Below are positions 8,213 through 15,066 of a DNA stretch of 15,802 bases, piece after piece (positions within the stretch are counted from its first letter, which is position 1; every line of letters begins with the position of its first letter). The stretch comes from Bacteroidetes bacterium UBA4408. GTDB taxonomy: Bacteria > Bacteroidota > Bacteroidia > UBA4408. Location: NCBI GenBank assembly GCA_002389785.1, contig DGQS01000249.1, forward strand, positions 1 through 15,802, read 5' to 3'. The notes beneath the pieces were generated by a model. That model did no database searches and was not told the origin of the DNA. It saw nothing but the letters and a program-made list of their open reading frames with translations. The position numbers and the translations under genes are program-made.

Positions 8213-8671
8213 TTATTTAAACGAAATTGTTGCTTTTGCTTGCTTTATTTGATTGTAGTTAAATTGTACTATTTCTGTTGTTGTTATTTTTTTGTTGCCT
8301 TTTGAAGGTATTTTCACTTCCAGTTCAAATTTAGCTTCATCGGAGGTAATAATTCGCCCGTTTATAATTTTATTTTCACCTGTAATTACTTCCACATTTT
8401 TACCCTCATATTTTTTATACTGATCGCGCACTTTAAAGGGAGCATCAGCACCGGGTGAGGAAACTTGTAAGTCAAAATCTTCACTTTCTCTATCGAGGCT
8501 AAACTCAATGTGTCTGCTAATTTTTACACAATCGTCAATTGAAAGTCCACGCACTGCATCAATGAGCACCACTATTTTATTTCCGGGTTTCACGCTAAGG
8601 TCGACCAGAAACAAATCGGTTCCCTCAATTTTTTCGTTTACTAATGTGTGTATTATACTTTCGCTAATCAT
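8213..8671 (-). CDS. rimP: Ribosome maturation factor RimP
   Basis: A 152-residue protein that assists 30S ribosomal subunit assembly. The N-terminal domain contains the family signature SIDDCVKISRHIEFSLD (44-60) and LQVSSPGADAPF (68-79, with VSSPG at 70-74). The C-terminal Sm-like beta-barrel domain covers about 85-150. Length and motifs are normal. It is first in rimP-nusA-infB. Its start codon lies 12 bases after a GC-rich hairpin, and no strong purine-rich ribosome binding site is visible in the A/T-rich gap (TTATTTGTAAAAA), typical of Bacteroidota. Confidence 0.95.
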   Translation of the reverse strand: MISESIIHTLVNEKIEGTDLFLVDLSVKPGNKIVVLIDAVRGLSIDDCVKISRHIEFSLDRESEDFDLQVSSPGADAPFKVRDQYKKYEGKNVEVITGENKIINGRIITSDEAKFELEVKIPSKGNKKITTTEIVQFNYNQIKQAKATISFK

Positions 8672-8683
8672 TTTTTACAAATA

Positions 8684-8710
8684 AAAGAGGGGACTACCTG
8701 TCCCCTCTTT
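8684..8710 (-). promoter_or_regulatory. GC-rich hairpin in rimP leader, possible attenuator
   Basis: AAAGAGGGGAC (8684-8694) and GTCCCCTCTTT (8700-8710) form a perfect 11-bp stem with a 5-base loop. Read leftward, the stem ends in TTTTATTTG, so it resembles an intrinsic terminator. It lies about 20 bases after the predicted transcription start and just before the rimP start codon. It could attenuate the operon, respond to NusA, or mask ribosome entry. The plus strand has no upstream gene here that needs terminating. Confidence 0.55.
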
Positions 8711-8736
8711 CAAATAATTCTGCATAAAATCGGTTG

Positions 8737-8744
8737 CAAATATA
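8737..8744 (-). promoter_or_regulatory. -7 box of rimP-nusA-infB promoter
   Basis: On the minus strand TATATTTG matches TAnnTTTG exactly, placing the start of transcription near 8730 and giving a leader of roughly 59 bases that contains the hairpin. The only nearby TTG is 10 bases upstream, too close for a standard -33 element, so only the -7 box is well supported. Confidence 0.45.
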
Positions 8745-8829
8745 TAAAAAAAATCAATTGATACATAAAAAAATACCACTCATCGAACTGTTAGTTAATT
8801 TTAAATCCCTAAGATTTGGATAATTATAT

Positions 8830-8837
8830 TATTTTTG
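8830..8837 (+). promoter_or_regulatory. -7 box upstream of small secreted protein gene
   Basis: TATTTTTG matches TAnnTTTG and would start transcription near 8844, about 40 bases before the ATG at 8884. The upstream TTG (8816-8818) is only 11 bases away, so the -33 element is not convincing. Confidence 0.35.
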
Positions 8838-8883
8838 TATCATTGAAAATTGAAAAAACTATTTTCAAACCAATCCTTTTTGT

Positions 8884-9222
8884 ATGATTTACGCTAAGAT
8901 TGATTATCCCAGCCTAAAGAAGTCTTCTTCATTTTTTACATTACTTGTGCTTTTTTTATTGGTAGCATTAATTAGTTTAAGTCCGGTTGCTTTTGCACAA
9001 GCTACCGACTCTGCTGCTTCGGCTACTAACACTGAGGTACAAAAAACTGATACAGCCTTCAATAATAAAACGATGAAGAGCGTTTTTAAGGAGTTGAAGC
9101 ACATTACAAAAACCGGAAACGCTACCTTAAATTCTATTTTGATGATTTTGGGTGTTGTTTCGGTTGTAGCCATAGCCATGTGGTTAAGCTTTCGAAACGA
9201 TCCTGAAGAGGAAAGCGCTTAA
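8884..9222 (+). CDS. Small protein with signal peptide and one membrane segment
   Basis: A 112-residue protein that I do not recognise. Residues 1-38 look like a signal peptide: KK at 12-13, a hydrophobic core at 17-32 and a likely cut after AFA, before QA. A short Ser/Ala/Thr-rich stretch (40-60) and a charged segment with KELKHITKTGN (69-79) follow. A hydrophobic helix (about 84-102) and a charged tail FRNDPEEESA complete it. This predicts a small exported protein anchored in the inner membrane by its C terminus. It is divergent from rimP and converges on the MORN-repeat gene with a 4-base gap; neither neighbour indicates function. Coding is supported by the complete signal-plus-anchor architecture and an upstream -7 box. 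Confidence 0.7.
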   Translation: MIYAKIDYPSLKKSSSFFTLLVLFLLVALISLSPVAFAQATDSAASATNTEVQKTDTAFNNKTMKSVFKELKHITKTGNATLNSILMILGVVSVVAIAMWLSFRNDPEEESA

Positions 9223-9226
9223 TTAC

Positions 9227-10930
9227 TTATTCTTCTCGTTCAATTTTTCCGCGTTTATAATAAACGGTTGAAATAAGCTTCCCATTTTTATCAAAGCTTT
9301 GCCATTTTCCATCCATCCTATCGTTTACAAATTGACCTTTTTGCCAAACTCCACCGTAATTGTACCAGGTTGTTTTTTTACCTTCTTGTAATCCTTTTTT
9401 GAAGTTTATTTCGGCAAATTTATTTCCGTTCTCGTAGTAAAACGTCCAAGTTCCTGTTTTGCGATTGTTTTCATAAGCGCCGGTTTCCTTTATTTTTCCA
9501 TCATCAAACCATTTGGCAGTAGGCCCATGGAGTATTCCCTTTAAATAACTTTCCTCCTTAACTTTTTGTCCGTTTTCGTTCCAATTCGACCAAAATCCTG
9601 TTTTTACATTTTCTTTATAAGCTCCGGTATAACTAAGTTTACCATTCGGGTACCATCCTTTCCAATCACCGTTCATTAAACCCGCAAGAAAATCGCCTTC
9701 GTCCTTTTTTTGACCATTTTGGTACCAAGCAACCCAATGTCCTTCTTCTTTGTTAGTTAAGTATTTTCCTTCCTGAAGTTTCTGTCCATTTTCAAAAAAG
9801 GTAGTCCATAACCCGTTTTTTAAGTCGTTTTCAAATTGTCCAATCTTCCACACTTCACCGGTAGCGTAATAGTAAGTCCATGTGCTATCGTGTTTTCCAT
9901 CAGTATACCTTCCTTCAAACTCTTTTTTTCCATTATCAAAAAAATAGGTCCAATGCCCATTTTGTTTGTCTTCAACAAATTCACCTATCATATCTTTACT
10001 TCCATCCTTCCGAAACCATTCCCAGGTGCCGGTTTTATTGTTATTGGAATACTTCCCTTGCTTCATAATCTTTCCATTTTCGAAATAGTACGTGCAGAGT
10101 CCTTCCTTTTTTCCGTCAACATAATTCAGTATGTATTCCAATTTCCCATCCGGTAAATAATAGGTCCATTGTCCATTCTCAACCCCATTTTTGTAGTCGC
10201 CTTCAAACTTTTTGATTGCACCCGTATAATAAACGATGTGATGTCCGTTGCCATTTAGTATAGTTTGCTTCCCGTTTTCATCCCAAAAGTTTGTCAAAAA
10301 ATATCTTCCTTTTTGGTAATTGGCTTCTTCTTTAATTTTCCCGGAAGAATAATAATTCGTCCATTTACCTTCCATGGTATCGTTTAAAAAATTTCCCTCC
10401 TTTTCAATTTTTCCATTCTCATACCAAGAAGTGTATAAGCCATTTTGAAGGTTGTTCTTAAATATCCCTTCATTTTGTTTCTGTCCGTTCTCAAAATAAT
10501 AGGTCCATTTTCCTTCCTTTTTTTTCTTCTTATAAAATTCCACACTTTTCAATTTTCCGTTTTCGTACCACGACTTGCAAGTGCTATCGAGCCAATTGAA
10601 CTTATAAAAACATTCTTGTGCCTTTGTTCCGTTGTTGTAATAATAAGTCCATGCACCATTTTTGTTTCCGAATGTATAATTTTCAATTCCTTTTATTTTT
10701 CCGTCTTCGTAGTAACGGGTAAGGCTTCCTTCTTCCTTGCCTCCTTTATAATTTACTTCTTTGGCAACTTTACCGTTTTGGTACCAGTACGTAGATTTTC
10801 CTTCCTGAATTCCATTTTTAAAATTCTCTTCACTTTTTTTATTTCCATTTTCCCAGTTTTGAATTTGTGGCTGAGCGAGTAATAAGTCAAAGTGAACTAT
10901 TAATAAAGAGATAAAAAATAGTTTTTTCAT
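9227..10930 (-). CDS. Secreted MORN-variant repeat protein
   Basis: A 567-residue protein with a signal peptide (MKKLFFISLLIVHFDLLLAQ) followed almost entirely by about 23 tandem units of about 24 residues of the MORN_2 type (PF07661). The unit pattern is WTYYYENGKKxxEGxYxNGxxxG, with Trp/Tyr pairs and NGK turns. Two units near residues 205-245 are irregular or shortened (GRYFLTNFWDENGKQ, GNGHHIVYYTGAIK). The predicted fold is a long beta-hairpin solenoid, exposed in the periplasm or outside. No catalytic domain and no T9SS tail are visible. Databases often name similar proteins YwqK-family antitoxins, but no partner toxin is seen here and that role should not be assumed. Function unknown; a binding or scaffolding surface is an inference. 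Confidence 0.9.
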   Translation of the reverse strand: MKKLFFISLLIVHFDLLLAQPQIQNWENGNKKSEENFKNGIQEGKSTYWYQNGKVAKEVNYKGGKEEGSLTRYYEDGKIKGIENYTFGNKNGAWTYYYNNGTKAQECFYKFNWLDSTCKSWYENGKLKSVEFYKKKKKEGKWTYYFENGQKQNEGIFKNNLQNGLYTSWYENGKIEKEGNFLNDTMEGKWTNYYSSGKIKEEANYQKGRYFLTNFWDENGKQTILNGNGHHIVYYTGAIKKFEGDYKNGVENGQWTYYLPDGKLEYILNYVDGKKEGLCTYYFENGKIMKQGKYSNNNKTGTWEWFRKDGSKDMIGEFVEDKQNGHWTYFFDNGKKEFEGRYTDGKHDSTWTYYYATGEVWKIGQFENDLKNGLWTTFFENGQKLQEGKYLTNKEEGHWVAWYQNGQKKDEGDFLAGLMNGDWKGWYPNGKLSYTGAYKENVKTGFWSNWNENGQKVKEESYLKGILHGPTAKWFDDGKIKETGAYENNRKTGTWTFYYENGNKFAEINFKKGLQEGKKTTWYNYGGVWQKGQFVNDRMDGKWQSFDKNGKLISTVYYKRGKIEREE

Positions 10931-11035
10931 GAATTAATTTAATGGATAGATTAGTTGGCTAAAATACCTTTAATTAAAAAAGTTGTGTAGGCAGCAACCA
11001 CAACAGTTATTATAAAAATATGAACAAGTAGAACA

Positions 11036-11053
11036 AACTGACTTTAATCAGTT
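11036..11053. repeat. Small dyad between divergent genes
   Basis: AACTGA (11036-11041) and TCAGTT (11048-11053) form a 6-bp inverted repeat with a 6-base spacer in the 185-base gap between the divergent MORN and ydcH-like genes. It could be an operator, but so short a dyad may be chance. Imperfect -7 boxes flank it: TATTTTAG toward the MORN gene and TATGTTTA toward the ydcH-like gene. Confidence 0.2.
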
Positions 11054-11115
11054 CAAAACTTGATTGCTATCATGTATGTTTAGCGAGTGACACGGCATCT
11101 TTGTAAGAAAAAATT

Positions 11116-11343
11116 ATGGAAAAGCACGATATCTTACACGAATTTCCTGAGAAAAAGGAAATGATACATGAACTAAAAATTAACAATGTTCACTTTCGAA
11201 AATTATTTGATGAATACCACGAAAATGATCATGCTATACATCGGATTGAAAGTGGCGCTGAGATTGCCAATGACGACTTTTTAACAGAGCTGAGAAAAAA
11301 GCGTGTGGTATTGAAAGACCAAATTTACTCTTATCTAAAATAG
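11116..11343 (+). CDS. YdcH family protein (DUF465)
   Basis: A 75-residue all-helical protein matching DUF465/YdcH (PF04325) along its full length: HDILHEFPEKKEMIHELK, then HFRKLFDEYHENDHAIHRIE and finally ELRKKRVVLKDQIYSYL. The conserved HEFP, F-x2-LFDEYH, IHRIE and KR-x3-LKD positions are all present. It is predicted to be a cytoplasmic helical hairpin. The family is widespread and its role is not established. It is followed by RNase HI after a 156-base gap and may be a separate transcript. Family call strong. Confidence 0.88.
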   Translation: MEKHDILHEFPEKKEMIHELKINNVHFRKLFDEYHENDHAIHRIESGAEIANDDFLTELRKKRVVLKDQIYSYLK

Positions 11344-11423
11344 GGTTATTTTTTCTCAAATTTTAAAGAGAAATACTCGACTAATTTTATTTTATTGTTG
11401 GAGTGGGATGGCATTTTTGGTAC

Positions 11424-11498
11424 TGAATACTGGCTGATTAAATGACTTTTCGCAGGCAACTATTTGTTGCTTATCTTTCCGAAAAATTGCAGTATTCA
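11424..11498 (+). promoter_or_regulatory. Inverted repeat next to rnhA start codon
   Basis: TGAATACTG (11424-11432) is perfectly complementary to CAGTATTCA (11490-11498), which ends one base before the rnhA ATG at 11500. A small internal hairpin, GCAAC-TATTT-GTTGC, lies at 11456-11470. If transcribed, the structure could cover the ribosome entry region. No strong promoter was found, so the leader extent is unknown. Confidence 0.3.
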
Positions 11499-11499
11499 A

Positions 11500-11958
11500 A
11501 TGTCTCACATAACCATTTATACCGATGGCGCATCACGCGGAAACCCCGGTCCTGGAGGATTTGGTGTGGTGTTGTTATCCGGTAAGCACCGCAAAGAAAT
11601 TTCAAAAGGTTACTCCTATACTACCAATAATCGCATGGAGTTGATGAGTGTAATTGTGGGATTGGAGAGTTTAAAAAATCCCGGTTCATCGGTGGTTATT
11701 TATTCCGATTCAAAGTATGTGGTTGATTCGGTTGAGAAGAAATGGGTTTTCGGTTGGCAAAAGAAAAATTTTAGCGGCAAAAAAAACCCGGATTTGTGGA
11801 AGCGTTTTTTGCAAGTTTATGCGCAACACAAAGTAAAATTCGTTTGGATAAAAGGTCATAACGAAAACCCTGAAAATGAGCGCTGCGATGTGCTTGCAGT
11901 TGCTGCTGCCATGGGAGGAAACTTAGAACACGACCATGGGTATGACCCGGAAAAATAA
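11500..11958 (+). CDS. rnhA: Ribonuclease HI
   Basis: A 152-residue cytoplasmic enzyme that cuts the RNA strand of RNA-DNA hybrids, removing primers and R-loops. All catalytic residues are visible: Asp9 in IYTDGASRGNPGPGG, Glu47 in NNRMELMS, Asp70 in IYSDSKYVVDS and Asp130 in NERCDVLA, plus His120 in WIKGHNENPENERCD. I chose the ATG at 11500 (MSHITIYTDG) because it gives the usual length near 155; an in-frame ATG at 11464 would add 12 non-family residues. It converges on pdxA with an 8-base gap. Its start lies next to an inverted repeat. Confidence 0.96.
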   Translation: MSHITIYTDGASRGNPGPGGFGVVLLSGKHRKEISKGYSYTTNNRMELMSVIVGLESLKNPGSSVVIYSDSKYVVDSVEKKWVFGWQKKNFSGKKNPDLWKRFLQVYAQHKVKFVWIKGHNENPENERCDVLAVAAAMGGNLEHDHGYDPEK

Positions 11959-11966
11959 ACTGTAGT

Positions 11967-13031
11967 TTACCCCCTTTCTCTTCGCTGATTTGTTATTTTT
12001 AGTGGGTTTGCGACTAAACCGGCCTGTTGTTTTCGTTGATGAAAAAGATCGCAAGCGAGGTAAACTGCTTGCCGAAAGGATGATTCAGATGCCTTGTTTT
12101 TGCCGGCAATATCATAGCCTGTACCATGGTCAGGAGAGGTGCGGATAATAGGAAGTCCGGCCGTAAAATTAACTCCGCTTTCAAAAGCCATTGCTTTAAA
12201 TGGAATTAATCCTTGATCGTGATACATGGCCATTACCCCATCAAATTGATGGTACACTTGTGAACCAAAAAAACCATCGGCAGCATAAGGGCCTATCGCC
12301 ATAATTCCTTCCGACTTTAGTTTTTCGATTGCAGGAATGATGAGTTTAGTTTCTTCTTCACCTAACAATCCGTTATCACCTGCATGAGGGTTTAATCCCA
12401 GCACTGCAATTTTTGGTTTACGAATTCCAAAATCTTGAATCAAGGAATTGTTTAGCAGTTTTACTTTAGCGTAAATTTTTTCGGTGCTTAATGCCGAGGC
12501 TACTTGATTTAAAGCGATGTGACCGGTAACTGTTCCAATTCGTAAATCGTCGCTTACCAACAACATTAAGTAGTCTTTCACATCAAATTTTTCTGCCAGG
12601 TATTCGGTATGTCCCGGAAATTTAAAGGTAGCGCTTTGTACATTGTTTTTATTAATAGGAGCGGTAACCAATACATCTATTTTACCACTTTTAAGGTCGG
12701 CAATTGCTAATTCTAATGATGCAATTGCTTTTTCACCTGCCAAGTTGGTGCTTGTTCCAAGCTCCATTTTTATTTCCTCATCCCAGCAATTAATCAGGTT
12801 CGCCATTTTAGGATTTGCGGCATCGGCGTCGCGGATAATATTGAAACTAAAATCTGCAATGCCTAATGCCTTTCGATGGAAAGATGCAATGCGTGAAGCA
12901 CCATAAACAATCGGCGTACAAAGCTGCATCATCCGATTATCCATAAATGTTTTAATAATTACCTCCATTCCAATGCCATTGAAATCGCCCATTGAAATAC
13001 CCACTTTTACATGATTATCTGATTCTAACAT
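11967..13031 (-). CDS. pdxA: 4-hydroxythreonine-4-phosphate dehydrogenase
   Basis: A 354-residue enzyme of the DXP-dependent pyridoxal phosphate pathway. It oxidises 4-phosphohydroxy-L-threonine, and the decarboxylated product is condensed by PdxJ. The motifs are complete: GISMGDFNGIGMEV (11-24), LVTAPINK (121-128), FPGHTEYLA (138-146), metal ligands His171 (TGHIAL), His216 (NPHAGDNG) and His271 (MYHDQGLIPFK), and RTSPDHGTGYDIAG (297-310). The three histidines keep the spacing of E. coli PdxA. The length exceeds the E. coli enzyme by about 25 residues, mainly at the C terminus (KQQAGLVANPLKITNQRRERG). It starts 13 bases after the PNGase-like gene and is probably co-transcribed with it, a pairing with no evident functional link. 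Confidence 0.96.
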   Translation of the reverse strand: MLESDNHVKVGISMGDFNGIGMEVIIKTFMDNRMMQLCTPIVYGASRIASFHRKALGIADFSFNIIRDADAANPKMANLINCWDEEIKMELGTSTNLAGEKAIASLELAIADLKSGKIDVLVTAPINKNNVQSATFKFPGHTEYLAEKFDVKDYLMLLVSDDLRIGTVTGHIALNQVASALSTEKIYAKVKLLNNSLIQDFGIRKPKIAVLGLNPHAGDNGLLGEEETKLIIPAIEKLKSEGIMAIGPYAADGFFGSQVYHQFDGVMAMYHDQGLIPFKAMAFESGVNFTAGLPIIRTSPDHGTGYDIAGKNKASESSFRQAVYLACDLFHQRKQQAGLVANPLKITNQRRERG

Positions 13032-13044
13032 TTCTTTTCTCGAG

Positions 13045-14985
13045 TTATTTTGTAATAATGATGCGCTTTGTAAATTGTTTTTGCGCTTGCTTTACGCGAA
13101 TTAAATACATCCCTTCTGGATAGTTTGATAAATCTATTTGTTTACCATCAGCTGTAAGTTCTATTTTTGAATCACTATAAATGCGATTGGATAAAGCATC
13201 AAAAATTTCTAGAGATTCAATTTGGTTTTTCTCCCCATTAAAATAAACCGTAATTAATCCGTTACTTGGATTGGGCTTTACAACTAATTGAGTTGAATAA
13301 TTATTTTCGACAATAGAATTAGGTGCATTGAGCGTAAAGTTTACTGTTTTATAAGCACCAAAATCACCTGTATTTGCAAGGTAAGAAGTTCCCGTTAATC
13401 CTTGTATCAGGCGAAAAAAACCATTTCCATTGTAGCAACACATCCCATCACCAAAACTATCATACATGGTAAATGAATAACATCCATTTGCCAAATAAAA
13501 AGTATCACGGTAAATTAAATTATTTCCTGCATAAGGGCCATGCGAATAAAGTATATTTCCAGCCACATCTTTTAAATCGTAGGAGGATTCATTTCCAGTA
13601 TTATCGGTGCGAACCAGAAGCCTTATAACGTTGGTAGCATAGACGTTTGTTGAATTGAAATTAGCTTTCTGAAAATTATCCGTTGGAAACTCATCGACTT
13701 GTCCATTCGGCAAACTTGCGGTGATTTCAATATTATGTATTCCCGTAGCTATCGTCAATGCAGGTAATGCCACGCTGGTGGTGTCTAGAAAAGCTAAATT
13801 GCCTGTCCAAGTATAGTTTGGTTGAGCTACACCATCCACAGTTATTTGAAATTCAACCGAAGTTAGGGTCGAAGCACCATTGTTTTTTATGAGCACTATC
13901 GGATTTGTGCCACTGCAAACCGGATTCGTTCTGCGATAGTCGAAAGCACTGTTGGGCTGTTTGATTGCTTGCAGTTCAACATTGTTGGTATAGGAAGGTG
14001 GATGATAATAAACCAGTTGGGTTTGTATCCAATATTCAGGTGCATAGCTGCAATTGGGGCCGCCGGTATTGGTATAGGGTACCATATCGTAATCGATGAT
14101 AGCGTTCGTGCCAGCAGCTGCTATGGTGCTAATGTTGTAATCGTGCGGTCGCACCCATGCACCCGGACACCAATTGGCCCGATTGTAAAACCAGGTACTT
14201 ATTGCTGTGCCCGACATGGGTTGAGGATACAGCGGATTCGCGCCACAATCGTCGCGCCAGAGATGTTGTTGTAAAGTAGTACCGTTTACCAGCAGGGTAT
14301 GTGTTAGGTCTGAAAACTCTGCTACATTCGGATCGGGGTCGCAATTAAAACCGTGACCGGTAGTTACAACCCGCAATTTTGTTTGGTCTGCCAGTGAATC
14401 GATGGTAACTGTTTTGGGTTGCAAGTGATTGTCGATGGGGTCGCTGGCATTTCCATATTGAAAGGTACCTGTCCACAAATTTTCAATGCGGTAGGCTTCA
14501 CGGATGGGATTTCCCTTTATCATGTAAAAATCAGCAGTAACAGACCATCCGTTCGCATAGCCACAAATAATGGTACTCATTTTTACTGAATCGTTCAACA
14601 AGCTGCGGTAATCGCTTACATCTACCCAAAGTGTAACCCCCATACCGTAAGGAGTAATCATTCGCATTATTTCGAAAGGCTCTTTTATTTCGGTTCCGGT
14701 GCTATCAAAAATACCGGTGTTTTTAAATGCTTTTAAAATACCAATACGGTCGTATGGGTCGCAACCAATTCCAACCGGACAAGTTAATTTATAATTGAGC
14801 ATTATTTTTTCATACCTATTGGTATCGGCAGGAAACAAAAATGTTTGAACTATGGTATTGCAATTTTGATGAACCGCATTGGAAAATGTGTGCACAACAA
14901 GTGTATCGCCGGGATTGGCCTTGGAGGCAAGAAAGCTCAACAAGCAAGCGCACAGTGCAAGTAAACCATTTTTACAAGAGACCAT
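13045..14985 (-). CDS. PNGase F-like secreted glycoamidase with T9SS sorting domain
   Basis: A 646-residue secreted protein. A signal peptide (about 1-24, cut probably before NPGD) precedes a region matching both halves of peptide-N-glycosidase F (about 28-330): FLFPADTNRYEKIMLNYKLTC, CDPYDRIG, RMITPYGMG, VDVSDYRSLL, then LTHTLLVNG, CGANPLYPQ and RANWCPGAWV. Against my recollection of PNGase F, catalytic Asp60 is kept as Asp79 (YDR) and Glu206 as Glu223 (VAEFSDLTHT), but the Glu118 position appears to be Ile140. A CARDB-like beta domain (about 335-445), a Gly/Asp-rich module (about 450-555, CYSFTMYDSFGDGMCCYNG) and a T9SS type A tail (about 565-646, PNPSNG...GMYLIRV) follow. The likely role is release of N-glycans from host or dietary glycoproteins at the cell surface or outside. 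Homology is strong; activity is unproven because of the replaced acid. Confidence 0.85.
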   Translation of the reverse strand: MVSCKNGLLALCACLLSFLASKANPGDTLVVHTFSNAVHQNCNTIVQTFLFPADTNRYEKIMLNYKLTCPVGIGCDPYDRIGILKAFKNTGIFDSTGTEIKEPFEIMRMITPYGMGVTLWVDVSDYRSLLNDSVKMSTIICGYANGWSVTADFYMIKGNPIREAYRIENLWTGTFQYGNASDPIDNHLQPKTVTIDSLADQTKLRVVTTGHGFNCDPDPNVAEFSDLTHTLLVNGTTLQQHLWRDDCGANPLYPQPMSGTAISTWFYNRANWCPGAWVRPHDYNISTIAAAGTNAIIDYDMVPYTNTGGPNCSYAPEYWIQTQLVYYHPPSYTNNVELQAIKQPNSAFDYRRTNPVCSGTNPIVLIKNNGASTLTSVEFQITVDGVAQPNYTWTGNLAFLDTTSVALPALTIATGIHNIEITASLPNGQVDEFPTDNFQKANFNSTNVYATNVIRLLVRTDNTGNESSYDLKDVAGNILYSHGPYAGNNLIYRDTFYLANGCYSFTMYDSFGDGMCCYNGNGFFRLIQGLTGTSYLANTGDFGAYKTVNFTLNAPNSIVENNYSTQLVVKPNPSNGLITVYFNGEKNQIESLEIFDALSNRIYSDSKIELTADGKQIDLSNYPEGMYLIRVKQAQKQFTKRIIITK

Positions 14986-15038
14986 ATTATTTAAATTGAA
15001 TTTATTTTTTTAGTATTTCGAACGGATGAAAAGACTTG

Positions 15039-15066
15039 CAAAGTTAACTAGATTAATAAATTTCAA
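15039..15066 (-). promoter_or_regulatory. Promoter of PNGase-like-pdxA unit
   Basis: On the minus strand TTG (15066-15064), 17 bases, then TAACTTTG (15046-15039) matches the Bacteroidota consensus with an exact -7 box. The -33 element lies inside the last codons of sppA. Transcription would start near 15032, giving a leader of about 47 bases before the ATG at 14985. Confidence 0.6.

Noticed and set aside
9227..10930. Regularly spaced short similarities resembling a repeat array
   Set aside because: They encode MORN-type protein repeats in one open frame and are diverged at DNA level; this is not a CRISPR array. No CRISPR array was found elsewhere in the window.
11464..11499. Upstream start for RNase HI
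   Set aside because: It would add 12 residues not seen in the family; MSHITIYTDG at 11500 gives the standard N terminus and length.
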